Positions 25,158 to 34,688 of a DNA stretch of 64,000 nucleotides are shown piece by piece. Location: assembly GCA_964427875.1 (NCBI GenBank), contig CAYRVX010000012.1, forward strand, positions 20,354 through 84,353, written 5' to 3'. The DNA is from CAYRVX01 sp964427875 (GTDB lineage Bacteria; Planctomycetota; Phycisphaerae; SM23-33). The notes beneath the pieces are model-generated. The model worked only from the letters and a program-made list of their open reading frames with translations, was not told where the DNA came from and searched no databases. The first letter of the stretch is position 1. The number at the start of each line of letters is the position of its first letter. A program made the position numbers and the translations under genes.

Positions 25158-28100
25158 TTACCCGGACCCCATCGCTGGCGGGAGGAGCTTCGACAGGGCC
25201 AGGACGTCCGGGATCTCGGCGTCCACGGCCGCGGCAGGCATCTGGCCGGTAACCTCGATTGGGGCGGTCTCGATCGGCACGGTGACGACGGCGTCGCGGC
25301 GGCGGGCCGGTCGAAGGGGCTCGACCTGCGTGGGCGCGTGGGCGGCCAACGGCGCCTGCGGCTGGGCCGGCGGCGCTGAGGGCGTCGAGGCGGACGCTGC
25401 GCTGCCGGCCCCGTTGGCGGGGACCGTGCCGACCGCGGCGGCCGCGGCCATTGCGTCGGCCGGGAGGGGCTGCTCGATGTTGGCGGGCTGTGCCTTGCCG
25501 GCCGGCTGCTCCGCGGTCTCTGCCGGCGCCGGGGGCTGGAAGTCCTCGATCGACCGGCCGAAGTTCTCCCGCACGATCGCGAAGTCGTCCCGGTCCACGT
25601 CCTCGTCGAAGTCGAAGTCCCCGTCGCCCCACTTCGCGCCGCTTTCGGTCCCCGCGGAGGACTTCCAGGCCAGGTAGTCGGCGAAGTCCACCACGCCGCT
25701 GTGGTCGGCGTCGCCCGGGACGCAGTAGTTGGCGAAGTTGATCCCCGTCACGGGCCCGGAGGTCACGAGGATACTGTGGTTCTCCTCCGGATAGGTCTGG
25801 GCCCAGCCGGCCTGCGGCTCCTGGGCCACCAGGTACGTTTCCCAGATCACGTCCCCGATAACGTACTCGCCGCCGGCATTGGAGAGGGCGAAGGGCTCGC
25901 CTTCGTCCCACCCGCCGTTGACGTTGATGTCCAGGTAGATCTTCCACCCCTCCAGCGGCCGGTCGCCCTGGTCCCACTGCCCGTTGCCTTCCACGTCGTG
26001 GAAGACCCAGCCGGAGATCGGCCCGGACCGGGCCGGCTCGTTCAGCCAGACCTGGTTGCCCCGCCCGGCGCCGTTGGCGACGAAGGCGTCCAGGTCGCCG
26101 TCGCCGTCGAGGTCGCCGAGGGCCACGCCGGTGGTGGGCGAGTCGCCCAGGTTCTGGCCGTTCTCGCTGAAGGCCCCGTGGCCGTCGTTCAGCCAGACCC
26201 GGTTGCGCGGCCCCGGCGTGACGGCGAAGGCGTCCAGGTCGCCATCGGCGTCCAGGTCGCCCAGGCAGACGTCCCAGCCGAGGTAATCTCCCAGGTCCTG
26301 CCCGCTGTCGCTGAAGGTCCCGTGCCCGTCGTTGAGCCACACCTTGTCCGGGCCGACCTCGTTGGTCACGAAGGCGTCCAGGTCGCCGTCGCCGTCCAGG
26401 TCGCCGAGGGCCACGTCCTTGCTGTAGGAATCGCCCAGCAACTGGCCGCTGTTCACGAAATTGGCCTCCCCGCCGTTGAGCCAGACCTCGTTGGGCTGCT
26501 CGGCGTGACTGGCCGTGAAGGCGTCGAGGTCGCCGTCGCCGTCCAGGTCGCCGAGCGCCACGCCCTGGCTCTGGAAGTGGTCCGTGTGCAGCGCGATGCC
26601 GCTGAAGCCCGCCTGCCCGTCGTTGAGCCAGATGATGTTCCGCCAACTGGTCGTGACGAAGACGTCCAGGTCGCCGTCGGCGTCCAGGTCGCCGAGCGAC
26701 GCGTCCGTGCTCATGGTGTCGGCGAGCCCCTGCCCGCTGTCGGTGAAGAGGCCGGTCCCGTCGTTGAGCCAGACTTCGTCGGGACCGTCGTAGTTCGCGG
26801 CGAAGGCGTCGAGGTCGCCGTCGCCGTCGAGGTCGCCGAGGACCACGGCCCGGGTGTCCCGGTTGCCGAGCTCCTGCCCGCTGTCGCTGAACGCGCCTGA
26901 GCCGTCGTTCAGCCAGACGCGGTTGGCCTGCTGGGCCCAGAAGCCGTTGGCAACGAAGGCGTCGAGGTCGCCGTCGCCGTCCAGGTCGCCCAGCGACACT
27001 CGCCAGCTATCGCAGCCGCCCAGCCTCTGGAGGCTGTCGTTGAACGTGCCGAACCCGCCGAGGGGCGCCGTGCGGAACTGCCAGACGAACGGCCGGGCCG
27101 GCAGTTGGGTGCCGGAGGCGCGGATGCCCACTCCGGCGGTGGCCTGCACCAGCTCGCCCGGGAAGAAGCACCCCGCCTGGCGCAGCGTTACCGTGGGCCC
27201 GACGACGGTGATCGTGTTGGGCGGCACCAGCAGCGTGCCCGTCTGTCCGCCGTGGACGACGAATGCGCCCGGCACGCTGGCCGGGTCGATGGCCACGTCG
27301 TAGGTCGCCGAGACGTCCGTTGTCAGCGCGGCCGTGTGGCTGTCCGGCGGGGGACTCACGCCGACGACTTCCGGCAGATGGTGATTCAGCCAGACCGTGT
27401 CCGCCTGGATGAAGTTGCCCACGAACGCGTCCAGGTCGCCGTCGCCGTCCAGGTCCCCGCAGGCCACGGCCGTGCTGGAGGAACCGCCCAGGTTCTGGCC
27501 GTTGTCGCCGAAGCCGCCGTGGCCGTCATTCAGCCACACGTGGTTGGGCTGGTCCTCCCACGAGGCATTGGCCACGAAGGCGTCGAGGTCGCCGTCGGCG
27601 TCGAGGTCGCCGAGCGAGACGCCTTGGCTGTCGGAGTTGCCCACCGGCTGCCCGCTGTCGGTGAACCACGCCTGGCCGCCGTTGATCCAGACGCGGTTGG
27701 GCTGGTCCTCCCGCCAGCCGTTGGCCACGAAGGCGTCGAGGTCGCCGTCGCCGTCCAGGTCGCCGAGGGCTGCGCCCTTGCTGTCGGAGGTGCCCAGGAG
27801 CTGTCCGCCGTCGCTGAAGAGGCCCTGTCCGTCGTTGAGCCAGATCTTGTTGCCCGCCTCCGGCTCCCAGCCGGCGCCGGCGTTGGCCACGAACGCGTCG
27901 AGGTCGCCGTCGCCGTCGAGATCGCCCAAAGCGAGGGCTTGACTGCTCTGGGCCCCCAGCCGCTGCCCGCTGTCGGTGAAGCCGCCCATGCTGTTGTTCA
28001 GCCAGACCTCATTGGGCCCGTCGTCATTGGCGAAGAATACGTCCAGGTCGCCGTCGCCGTCGAGGTCGCCCAGGGACACGTCGGTGGTCGAGGACCAGCC

Positions 28101-30173
28101 GAGCGGCTGGAAGGTGTTCTCGAACCACCCGTTCCCCCGGTTGAGCCAGACCTCGTTGGCGTACTGGCGGGCGAGGAACGCATCGAGGTCGCCGTCGCCG
28201 TCCAGGTCGCCAAGACAGACGTCGCGGGCAAGTGACCCTATCGAGCCGCCGAAGGTGAAGCCGCCCACGCCGTCGTTCAACCAGATGGGGTTGGGTCGAC
28301 CGTTCTCGTTGGCCGTCACGGCGTCCACGTCGCCGTCGCCGTCCAGGTCTCCGAGGCAGACGCTGGCGCTGCCGGCGCCGCCCAGGGTCTGGCCGCTGTC
28401 GATGAACACGCCCTCGCCGGCGGTGGGGGCGGCGCGAAACTCGTACACGAACGGCTGCCAGGGAATCCATCCGGTCACGTCGCGCACGCCCGTGGTGGCG
28501 GTGACCTGCACGATCTCCCCGGGCTTGAGCGGCTCGGCGGGTATCAGCGTCACCGTCGCGCCGTCGGTCTCGAGGACGCCGGGCGGGGCCCGCAGCGCGC
28601 CCGTCTGGGCGGCGTGGAAGTGGAAGGCGCCCGGCACGCTGAACGGGTCGATCTCCCGGTTGTAGGTCACCGAGACCTCCGTATCGAGAGGCGCGGCGTG
28701 GCTGTTGGCGGCGGGGCTGACGCGCACGACCGCCGGGGCGCCCTGGTTCATCCAGACCTTGCTGTGGCCGGTGTCATTCGCGACGAAGGCGTCCAGGCCG
28801 CCGTCGCCGTCGAGGTCGCCGAGGTCCACGGTGACGCTGTATGCATTGCCAAGGCTCTGCCCGCCGTCGCTGAAGAAACCCAGCCCGTCGTTCAGCCAGA
28901 CCTTGTTGGACTGGGCGAGATTCGCCACGAAGGCGTCCAGGTCGCCGTCGCCGTCCAGGTCCCCGAGCGATACGCCCGCGCTGTCGTACCAGCCCACGAG
29001 GTGCCCGCTCTCGCTGAAATAGCCCGCGCCGTTGTTCAGCCAGACCTTGTTGCCCTGTATGCCGGCGTTCGCGACGAAGGCGTCCAGGTCGCCGTCGCCG
29101 TCCAGGTCGCCGAGATCGACGCCCCGGCTGTTGGAGTTGCCCAGCCACTGCCAGCTGCGGCTGAAACGCCCTTGCCCGTCGTTCAGCCAGACCTCGTTCC
29201 CCTGGGCGTATCCATTGGCCGTGAAGGCGTCGAGGTCGCCGTCGCCGTCCACGTCGCCCAGGGCGACGTCATAGCAGTTCATGGTGCCTGGGCTCTGCCC
29301 GCTGTCGGTGAACTGGCCGGCCCCGTCGTTCAGCCAGACGCGGTTGCTGGGCGGATACTCGTTCGCCACGAACGCGTCGAGGTCGCCGTCGCCGTCCAGG
29401 TCGCCGAGGGAGACGTCCGAGCCGCACGAGGCGCCGAGGGACTGCCCGTTGCCGGTGAAGATCCCCTGTCCGTCATTGAGCCACACCCTGTCGGGCTGGT
29501 ACTGGGTGTTCACGACGAAGGCATCCAGGTCGCCGTCGCCGTCCAGGTCGCCCAGATCGACCCCGCGGCTGTACGAGCCGCCCAGCAGTTGCCCGGTGTC
29601 GCTGAAGTGGCCCAGCCCGTCGTTCCGCCAGACCTGGTTCGGCGCTCCGGAAGTGCCGTGATTGGCGAAGAACGCGTCGAGATCGCCGTCGCCGTCCAGG
29701 TCGCCGAGGGCCACCTCCATGGTCGAGAAGCCGGCCAGCAGTTGGCCGCTGTCGAGGAAGAAGCCCGATCCGTTCGACGTTCCGACGCGGAACTGCCAGA
29801 CGAACGGCTCGGCCGGGTGTTGCCCGCCCAGCGACTCCAGGCCCGCCGTCACCGTGCCCTGCACCAGCTCGCCCGCGTGGAAGGGCGCCGACGGGTGCAG
29901 GGCGACCGTCGGGCCGTCGACGACGATCACGTTGCCCGGCCCGAGCAGCGTGCCCGTCTGGGCGGCGTGAACCACGAACGTCTCGTCCGACGCGCTGGCC
30001 GGATCGATGTTGCGGTTGCATGTGGCCGAGACGAGCGTTTCGGGCGGGGCGTCGTGGCTGTTGGCGGCCGGGAGCACGCTGACGACCTCCAGGGCGCCGT
30101 TCAGCAGCAGGCGCGGCTCGAGCGCCTCGAGGACCGGGCGGGCTTGTGCCCCGGTTGATCCTGCCCTCTTCAT
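25158..30173 (-). CDS. LEPR-XLL surface protein: three Ig-like plus seven-blade VCBS propeller modules
   Basis: This 1671-residue protein starts at ATG 30173 behind AGGAGG. LEALEPRLLLNG is at residues 15-26. Three modules follow, each an SbsA-type Ig domain (about 28-130, 479-584, 930-1038) and a run of FG-GAP/VCBS repeats (LGDLDGDGDLDAFVAN...VWLND). I count exactly 7 + 7 + 7 repeats, so each module would close one seven-bladed, calcium-binding beta-propeller. The DxDGDGDxD loops are the Ca sites seen in integrin-alpha-like repeats. After these come an SdrD-B-like domain (about 1378-1478), a dockerin-like pair (GDADHSGVVDFADYL, DEDVDRDDFAIVRENFG), a long Ala/Pro linker and the tail PDVLALSKLLPPAMGSG. 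I infer an adhesin or scaffold on the cell surface. Confidence 0.85.
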   Translation of the reverse strand: MKRAGSTGAQARPVLEALEPRLLLNGALEVVSVLPAANSHDAPPETLVSATCNRNIDPASASDETFVVHAAQTGTLLGPGNVIVVDGPTVALHPSAPFHAGELVQGTVTAGLESLGGQHPAEPFVWQFRVGTSNGSGFFLDSGQLLAGFSTMEVALGDLDGDGDLDAFFANHGTSGAPNQVWRNDGLGHFSDTGQLLGGSYSRGVDLGDLDGDGDLDAFVVNTQYQPDRVWLNDGQGIFTGNGQSLGASCGSDVSLGDLDGDGDLDAFVANEYPPSNRVWLNDGAGQFTDSGQSPGTMNCYDVALGDVDGDGDLDAFTANGYAQGNEVWLNDGQGRFSRSWQWLGNSNSRGVDLGDLDGDGDLDAFVANAGIQGNKVWLNNGAGYFSESGHLVGWYDSAGVSLGDLDGDGDLDAFVANLAQSNKVWLNDGLGFFSDGGQSLGNAYSVTVDLGDLDGDGGLDAFVANDTGHSKVWMNQGAPAVVRVSPAANSHAAPLDTEVSVTYNREIDPFSVPGAFHFHAAQTGALRAPPGVLETDGATVTLIPAEPLKPGEIVQVTATTGVRDVTGWIPWQPFVYEFRAAPTAGEGVFIDSGQTLGGAGSASVCLGDLDGDGDVDAVTANENGRPNPIWLNDGVGGFTFGGSIGSLARDVCLGDLDGDGDLDAFLARQYANEVWLNRGNGWFENTFQPLGWSSTTDVSLGDLDGDGDLDVFFANDDGPNEVWLNNSMGGFTDSGQRLGAQSSQALALGDLDGDGDLDAFVANAGAGWEPEAGNKIWLNDGQGLFSDGGQLLGTSDSKGAALGDLDGDGDLDAFVANGWREDQPNRVWINGGQAWFTDSGQPVGNSDSQGVSLGDLDADGDLDAFVANASWEDQPNHVWLNDGHGGFGDNGQNLGGSSSTAVACGDLDGDGDLDAFVGNFIQADTVWLNHHLPEVVGVSPPPDSHTAALTTDVSATYDVAIDPASVPGAFVVHGGQTGTLLVPPNTITVVGPTVTLRQAGCFFPGELVQATAGVGIRASGTQLPARPFVWQFRTAPLGGFGTFNDSLQRLGGCDSWRVSLGDLDGDGDLDAFVANGFWAQQANRVWLNDGSGAFSDSGQELGNRDTRAVVLGDLDGDGDLDAFAANYDGPDEVWLNDGTGLFTDSGQGLADTMSTDASLGDLDADGDLDVFVTTSWRNIIWLNDGQAGFSGIALHTDHFQSQGVALGDLDGDGDLDAFTASHAEQPNEVWLNGGEANFVNSGQLLGDSYSKDVALGDLDGDGDLDAFVTNEVGPDKVWLNDGHGTFSDSGQDLGDYLGWDVCLGDLDADGDLDAFAVTPGPRNRVWLNDGHGAFSENGQNLGDSPTTGVALGDLDGDGDLDAFVANGAGRGNQVWLNEPARSGPISGWVFHDVEGNGQWDQGDRPLEGWKIYLDINVNGGWDEGEPFALSNAGGEYVIGDVIWETYLVAQEPQAGWAQTYPEENHSILVTSGPVTGINFANYCVPGDADHSGVVDFADYLAWKSSAGTESGAKWGDGDFDFDEDVDRDDFAIVRENFGRSIEDFQPPAPAETAEQPAGKAQPANIEQPLPADAMAAAAAVGTVPANGAGSAASASTPSAPPAQPQAPLAAHAPTQVEPLRPARRRDAVVTVPIETAPIEVTGQMPAAAVDAEIPDVLALSKLLPPAMGSG

Positions 30174-30281
30174 GATTGCCTCCTGGTGAGTTCAGCCGCC
30201 TGCCACGTGACGAAACACTCCCCCCTGAAGGTGGGGGAGCCCGCCGCACCGCAAGGGCGCGTCCTCCTTGCAGCATCCTGC

Positions 30282-30309
30282 ATTATACCGCGCTTTGGAG
30301 GGATGTAAA
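30282..30309 (-). promoter_or_regulatory. Sigma-70-type promoter of the VCBS LEPR gene
   Basis: On the minus strand TTTACA (30309-30304) and TATAAT (30287-30282) are 16 bases apart, 109 bases before the ATG. The bases around the -10 (GCGCGGTATAAT) and part of the leader match the promoter region of the SBBP LEPR gene. Confidence 0.65.
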
Positions 30310-30389
30310 GCCCTTGGAGAAAGGCGACTTGAGTTGCATGTCTGGCTCCCGCGGGCCGACGCCTGGCGCGTCGGGGTCGATGGGGCGTG

Positions 30390-32795
30390 CTACTCGGCGC
30401 CTTCGGAGCCGGGCGGCCGCAGCAGCTTGCGGCGAAGGGTCACCGTGCCGGCGGAGGGGTCGATCTCGACGATGCGAAGCAGGCCCCTGCCGCCGTCGCG
30501 TGTCTCGAAGCAGAATATGGCCCGCCGCACCTCGTCCGTCTTGAGCGTCACGTGGCGGCTGTCCTTGCTCGCCGTTGCCAGCGCCTGCCGCATGCGCTGC
30601 GGCGTGATCGACTGCCACCACGCATCCGGGATCGGGGAGATGGTCAGGTCATATCCCGCCAGGCTCGCCCCGCTGGAGTGGACGCTCAAGCGCCCGTCGA
30701 TTCCATTCTCCCGGCACCAGGCCCGGCGCGCTTTGTAGCTGTGGGTGTCTACGTCGCTCGGGCCGGCGAGCAGCTTGCAGGTGTCCAGGTCGATGTAGGA
30801 GGGATCGCCGCCGCGGCGGGCGCGGATCGTTTCCTCGCGGGCGGGCCCGAAGCGGCACGACGCCTGCGCGGTGCTGCGGGAGGTGGCCGTGGCGGTCGGG
30901 GCCGCCCGGTCGGGCCCGCCGGCCTCGTACCAGCCGACGACCTCGTCGATGATGGCCGGCCAGTCCTTCCTGGGCTCGTCCGGGCTGCTGCCGTCGACGT
31001 CCCACCCGAGGGCGCCGAGGTTCACCGCGTACCACAGGTTGAGCTGCTTGACGATCTGCCCGAAGTGCGAGGTGTTATGCAGGCGGGTGCTGACGCCCCG
31101 GAGGAAGTCGACCATCGCCTTGGTGGCCGCAGGTCGGTCCGCGTGTTTCAGCAGCTTCTCGCGGATGCGCCAGAAGGTGGTCGAATCGACGCGGCTGCAC
31201 TTCGGCGTCAGGAGTGCCGGCAGCATGCGATGCGCTTCTGCGGCCAGCGCTTCTTCGCCCTTCTGCGCCCCGTTGGCGAGGATCAGCCGCAGCCGGAGCC
31301 TCTTCGGCAGCGATGCGCGGTCTCCGGCGGGCTTGCGGGACTTCAGCGCCTCGGCGGCTCGCCACCACAGCCAGGGACGGTCCTCCTCGGCTGCGAGCAG
31401 TTCCCGCAGCGCCTCCGTGGTGGCGGGGGTGTTGATCGAGGCCAGGCACCGGAGGAGCCCCGAGACGACGTAGCGATCGTCCTTCGCCAGCAGCATCCGC
31501 GTGATCCGACGGAAGTCCGGATCCGAAAGCTTCTTGCCGTAGCGTCGGATGGCATAGGCCGCCTGCGAGCGAATGGTGGGCTCCTCGGATTCCAGGAGCT
31601 GGAGGGCGGCCGCGACGAACTTCTCGCCGCCCGCCTTCATCCCCAGCTTGATGCCGCAGAGCCGGGCGGTGGGGGAGGGCGATTCGATCCAGGACGTGGC
31701 CGTCTCCCGCACGGCCGCCAGCTTCTCGGCAGGCAGCTCGGCGAGCTTCAGGGCCAGCAGCATGTCGCACACGCGGCGGACCTGGTTCCCGCGGGCGAGG
31801 TGCATGACCTTGACGGCCTCGCTGGTGTTGGCCGGGCCGTTCCGGGCGACCTGGTCGGCGGAGCGGCCCAGGGCCTTCGCCATCCTGTAGACGTGCTCGC
31901 CGTACCTCCGGTCCGGCCGGTCGGGGTAGCAGACCAGGAGGTTGCGGAAGGTCCTCCGCTGCGGCTCTTCGCCCACCACGATCTTTGCGGCACGGTCCCA
32001 GCTCAGCTTGCCGAGATTGCAGGTCATCGTCGTGCGTCGGCCGCCGGAGCTGTAGCCGCGTCTCTCGGCCTTGTGGCGTTTGCCGTCCTTGTCGTAGAGC
32101 AGCACGGGCGCGCTCATGTCCAGGCGGCGATTGGCGGAGATGGTGAAGTCCGGCGAGAGCTTAGCGCCCTGCTGCTTGATCGTCAGCGTGCAGGTATGGC
32201 CGTCCTGCGTGGTGACGGTCGGCCCGGGGGCAAACGGCGCCGAGAAGCTCACCTGGCAGTCGCCCGGCGGGCCGTGGTAGAATCGCACGGTCAGGTCCAC
32301 TCTCTCGACGGGCACGGCATAGTTGGAGAGGAGCCCCGATTCGCGGAAGTCCGCGGGCATCCTGACGTCGTAGATCAGGAGCCGCTTGCCCCGGTGCTTG
32401 ACCTGCCGGGCGCCAATGCTGCCGCCCAGCATGCGGCCTTCAACGGACGAGCGGACCGAGAAGTGACCGTGAAGGAGGATGTCTCCGGCGGTCTTGGGCA
32501 GCTCGAGCACGAAACATCGGTGCAGATTGCGATGGCCGCGGGTCCAGCGGTAGCGATCGTCCAGGAGGGAGAACACCTCGCCGATCTTCCTGCCGTTGGC
32601 GTCGAGCAGGTCGTCGGCCCCGGCCGGCTGGACGCCCATCAGGCGGATTCCCCTGGCCACCGCCGTGTCGGAGTCGGGCCCTATGGCGCCGCCATACCCG
32701 CCGACGGACGAGCCCCTGCCCACGTGTCGGATCCAGAGCCCCAGTGCGACCAGCAGCACGGCCGCCAGTGCGACGTAAACAAGCGTTCGTTTCAT
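30390..32795 (-). CDS. Membrane-anchored HEAT-repeat protein of unknown function
   Basis: This 801-residue protein starts at ATG 32795 with GGAGG upstream at longer spacing. One N-terminal membrane segment (VYVALAAVLLVALGLWI) anchors a large extracytoplasmic part. Residues about 50-290 are beta-rich and resemble a NPCBM-like or concanavalin-like fold; I cannot name the family. Residues about 370-510 are helical pairs of HEAT type (SEEPTIRSQAAYAIRRYG, DDRYVVSGLLRCLASINTPA). The C-terminal third, with conserved-looking Trp and Cys residues, has no family I recognise. It is the last gene of the minus-strand run that begins with the TolC gene, 135 bases after its neighbour. Confidence 0.6.
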   Translation of the reverse strand: MKRTLVYVALAAVLLVALGLWIRHVGRGSSVGGYGGAIGPDSDTAVARGIRLMGVQPAGADDLLDANGRKIGEVFSLLDDRYRWTRGHRNLHRCFVLELPKTAGDILLHGHFSVRSSVEGRMLGGSIGARQVKHRGKRLLIYDVRMPADFRESGLLSNYAVPVERVDLTVRFYHGPPGDCQVSFSAPFAPGPTVTTQDGHTCTLTIKQQGAKLSPDFTISANRRLDMSAPVLLYDKDGKRHKAERRGYSSGGRRTTMTCNLGKLSWDRAAKIVVGEEPQRRTFRNLLVCYPDRPDRRYGEHVYRMAKALGRSADQVARNGPANTSEAVKVMHLARGNQVRRVCDMLLALKLAELPAEKLAAVRETATSWIESPSPTARLCGIKLGMKAGGEKFVAAALQLLESEEPTIRSQAAYAIRRYGKKLSDPDFRRITRMLLAKDDRYVVSGLLRCLASINTPATTEALRELLAAEEDRPWLWWRAAEALKSRKPAGDRASLPKRLRLRLILANGAQKGEEALAAEAHRMLPALLTPKCSRVDSTTFWRIREKLLKHADRPAATKAMVDFLRGVSTRLHNTSHFGQIVKQLNLWYAVNLGALGWDVDGSSPDEPRKDWPAIIDEVVGWYEAGGPDRAAPTATATSRSTAQASCRFGPAREETIRARRGGDPSYIDLDTCKLLAGPSDVDTHSYKARRAWCRENGIDGRLSVHSSGASLAGYDLTISPIPDAWWQSITPQRMRQALATASKDSRHVTLKTDEVRRAIFCFETRDGGRGLLRIVEIDPSAGTVTLRRKLLRPPGSEGAE

Positions 32796-32930
32796 TGCCG
32801 GGGGCCTCCGGCCCTTTGGGATTAGTCGTCGTCGTCGGGCGAATGATTCACCGTTTCGGCAGATTCTTTGCCGGCAGGCGCCGGAACGAGCGAGGCGGGA
32901 CGGCCGCCTCGCCGGCCGGTTCGGTGTGGC

Positions 32931-34568
32931 TCAGCGGATCCTCTTCAGCGTGAAGTCGTCCATGAACGCCGTGCCGGAATCGCAGACGATGGAGATGAAC
33001 ACGAACGGGTCCCAGGCCGGCGTGGTGAACTCCAGGCTGACCTTCTGCCAGGCGGTCTTGTATCCCGACGCGGCGGTCGTCTGCTGGCGGACGAGCCACT
33101 TGCCGTCTTGCGGCGTCGTCTCGTAGAGGTGGGCGGTGATGTACGCCTGCCCGTGGCGCTTGGGGCGGACGTATTCGGGGATCTCCAGCTCCTTCTGCCC
33201 CTGCTCGACGAGCTCCTTGTTCCTCTTCTCCAGGTCGGCGACCATCTGCCGGTACGCCGCGAGGTAGTCCGTGCGCTCACGGTCGGTCATGTTCTCGACC
33301 TTGAACCACGCCTCCAGGAGGTAGGTCGCCTTGGGGCGCAGGGGGATCTGCGGGACGTCGGGCTGAGCGATCAGGCGGGGGTCGTTCACGCGGTACTCGC
33401 CGCGGAGCATCAGCGCCTTCCTGCCGGAGTGGACCTCCTCGGAGGTGACTACAGGCGGCTTGCCCGTCCAGGCAAGGCCCCGGATCGGCTCGGAGAGGGA
33501 CACCGGCTGGTCCTCGAAGCCCTCCGTGTCGCCTACGCGGCAGACGACGGCCCTGGAGCCGACGTTGAGGAGCTTCATGTTGTCGCGGACGTACCGGCTG
33601 AGCTCGGGAGGCAGGGCGAAGAGGCGGTGGACGGCGGTGTAGGTTTCGCGTTCGGCCTCATCCTTCGGCAGCTCGTCGACGAAGGGAAGGGCGACCTCGA
33701 AGATGTCGCGTGCGTTGTCGAGCGTCATGGGCGCGTCGGGGCCGCCGTCGCTGCGGGTGCGGCAGGGGCTCCAGCCGGTCTTCGGGTTCAGATACGCGAT
33801 GAAGCCCTTGTCCCGCCACGTGAAGAGCCTCTTGTTGCGGTCGGCCCGGTCGATGGCGATCGTGTTGTTCACCCAGCCGAGGTAGTCGGTGGACCCGCCG
33901 GGGCAGTAGACCGTGCGGTCATAGACCCACCGGCTCGGCCAGGGAATGTAGCTGTTCGGACAGAACACGCGGGTCGTCGCCTTCCGGTTCTCGCCCTCCA
34001 CGGGCTTCTTGAACAGCACGGTCGTGGTGCCCTCGATCACGTAGCCGTATCGCTCGTCGACGCCGAAGACGTACGTGCTGACGACCTTGCGGCGGCTGGA
34101 TTCGCTGGCGCGGACCAGGGCGATCTCCGAGCCGCCCCCGCGGAAATGGTCGGTCAGCGGGGTCCCCCGAACGCCCCGCGTGCTGTATCGGCGTCGCTGC
34201 TCGAGGAAGTCGCCGGTCGGCAGGATCGGGCCGACGAGGTTGTCGAGATGATACCTCCCGCTGCGGATGGCCAGCACCTCTCTGGCCGTGCCCGGCGTGA
34301 AGGCCAGCAGTTGGATGTGGTCGTCGGCGATGATCGCGACGTACCGCTGGCCGTCCATGATCAGCCGCAGGATCTGCCGCTTCGCCCCTGCCGGATGCTC
34401 GAAGGAGAAGGTCTTTTGCGTGTAGTGGAACTTGGGCTTGTAGCCGTGGAAGCGCTGGCGGAGGCCGATCCTGTCGGCCAGGTCGTCGATCTCATCGGCG
34501 ATCGCGCCCGTGCCGGCGGCGGCGAGCAGGATCGCCCAGCCGGCGGCGTGAAGTCCGAGCCGTCTCAT
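32931..34568 (-). CDS. Exported protein of unknown function with C-terminal carbohydrate-binding-like domain
   Basis: A 545-residue protein from ATG 34568 (GAAGGGAA upstream) with a signal peptide (LGLHAAGWAILLAAAGTGAIA). The middle is beta-rich with Trp/Tyr-rich strands (FCPNSYIPWPSRWVYD, GSTDYLGWVNNTIAID), which I cannot assign. The last 170 residues (VTSEEVHSGRKALMLRG, YLLEAWFKVENM, SLEFTTPAWDPFVFI, GTAFMDDFTLKRI) have the look of a CBM4/9-type jelly roll, interrupted by a helical Lys/Glu-rich insertion (about 440-490). It lies 120 bases downstream of the periplasmic adaptor gene on the same strand and may belong to the same transcription unit. Confidence 0.6.
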   Translation of the reverse strand: MRRLGLHAAGWAILLAAAGTGAIADEIDDLADRIGLRQRFHGYKPKFHYTQKTFSFEHPAGAKRQILRLIMDGQRYVAIIADDHIQLLAFTPGTAREVLAIRSGRYHLDNLVGPILPTGDFLEQRRRYSTRGVRGTPLTDHFRGGGSEIALVRASESSRRKVVSTYVFGVDERYGYVIEGTTTVLFKKPVEGENRKATTRVFCPNSYIPWPSRWVYDRTVYCPGGSTDYLGWVNNTIAIDRADRNKRLFTWRDKGFIAYLNPKTGWSPCRTRSDGGPDAPMTLDNARDIFEVALPFVDELPKDEAERETYTAVHRLFALPPELSRYVRDNMKLLNVGSRAVVCRVGDTEGFEDQPVSLSEPIRGLAWTGKPPVVTSEEVHSGRKALMLRGEYRVNDPRLIAQPDVPQIPLRPKATYLLEAWFKVENMTDRERTDYLAAYRQMVADLEKRNKELVEQGQKELEIPEYVRPKRHGQAYITAHLYETTPQDGKWLVRQQTTAASGYKTAWQKVSLEFTTPAWDPFVFISIVCDSGTAFMDDFTLKRIR

Positions 34569-34688
34569 CTTTCGATTCCCTTCGTCCCGGGGCAACAGAG
34601 AGCGTGGGGGGCTGGCAGCCCGCTTCGTTAAACCCACGCGCGTTCGAAGGAGTCCGGGCCGCTTGCCAAGCCCAACCGCAAAGGCCGG

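Noticed and set aside
26040..29770. Regularly spaced near-identical direct repeats that could suggest a CRISPR array
   Set aside because: The repeats encode the LGDLDGDGDLDAF units in frame; spacing is about 130-190 bases and the intervening DNA is coding.
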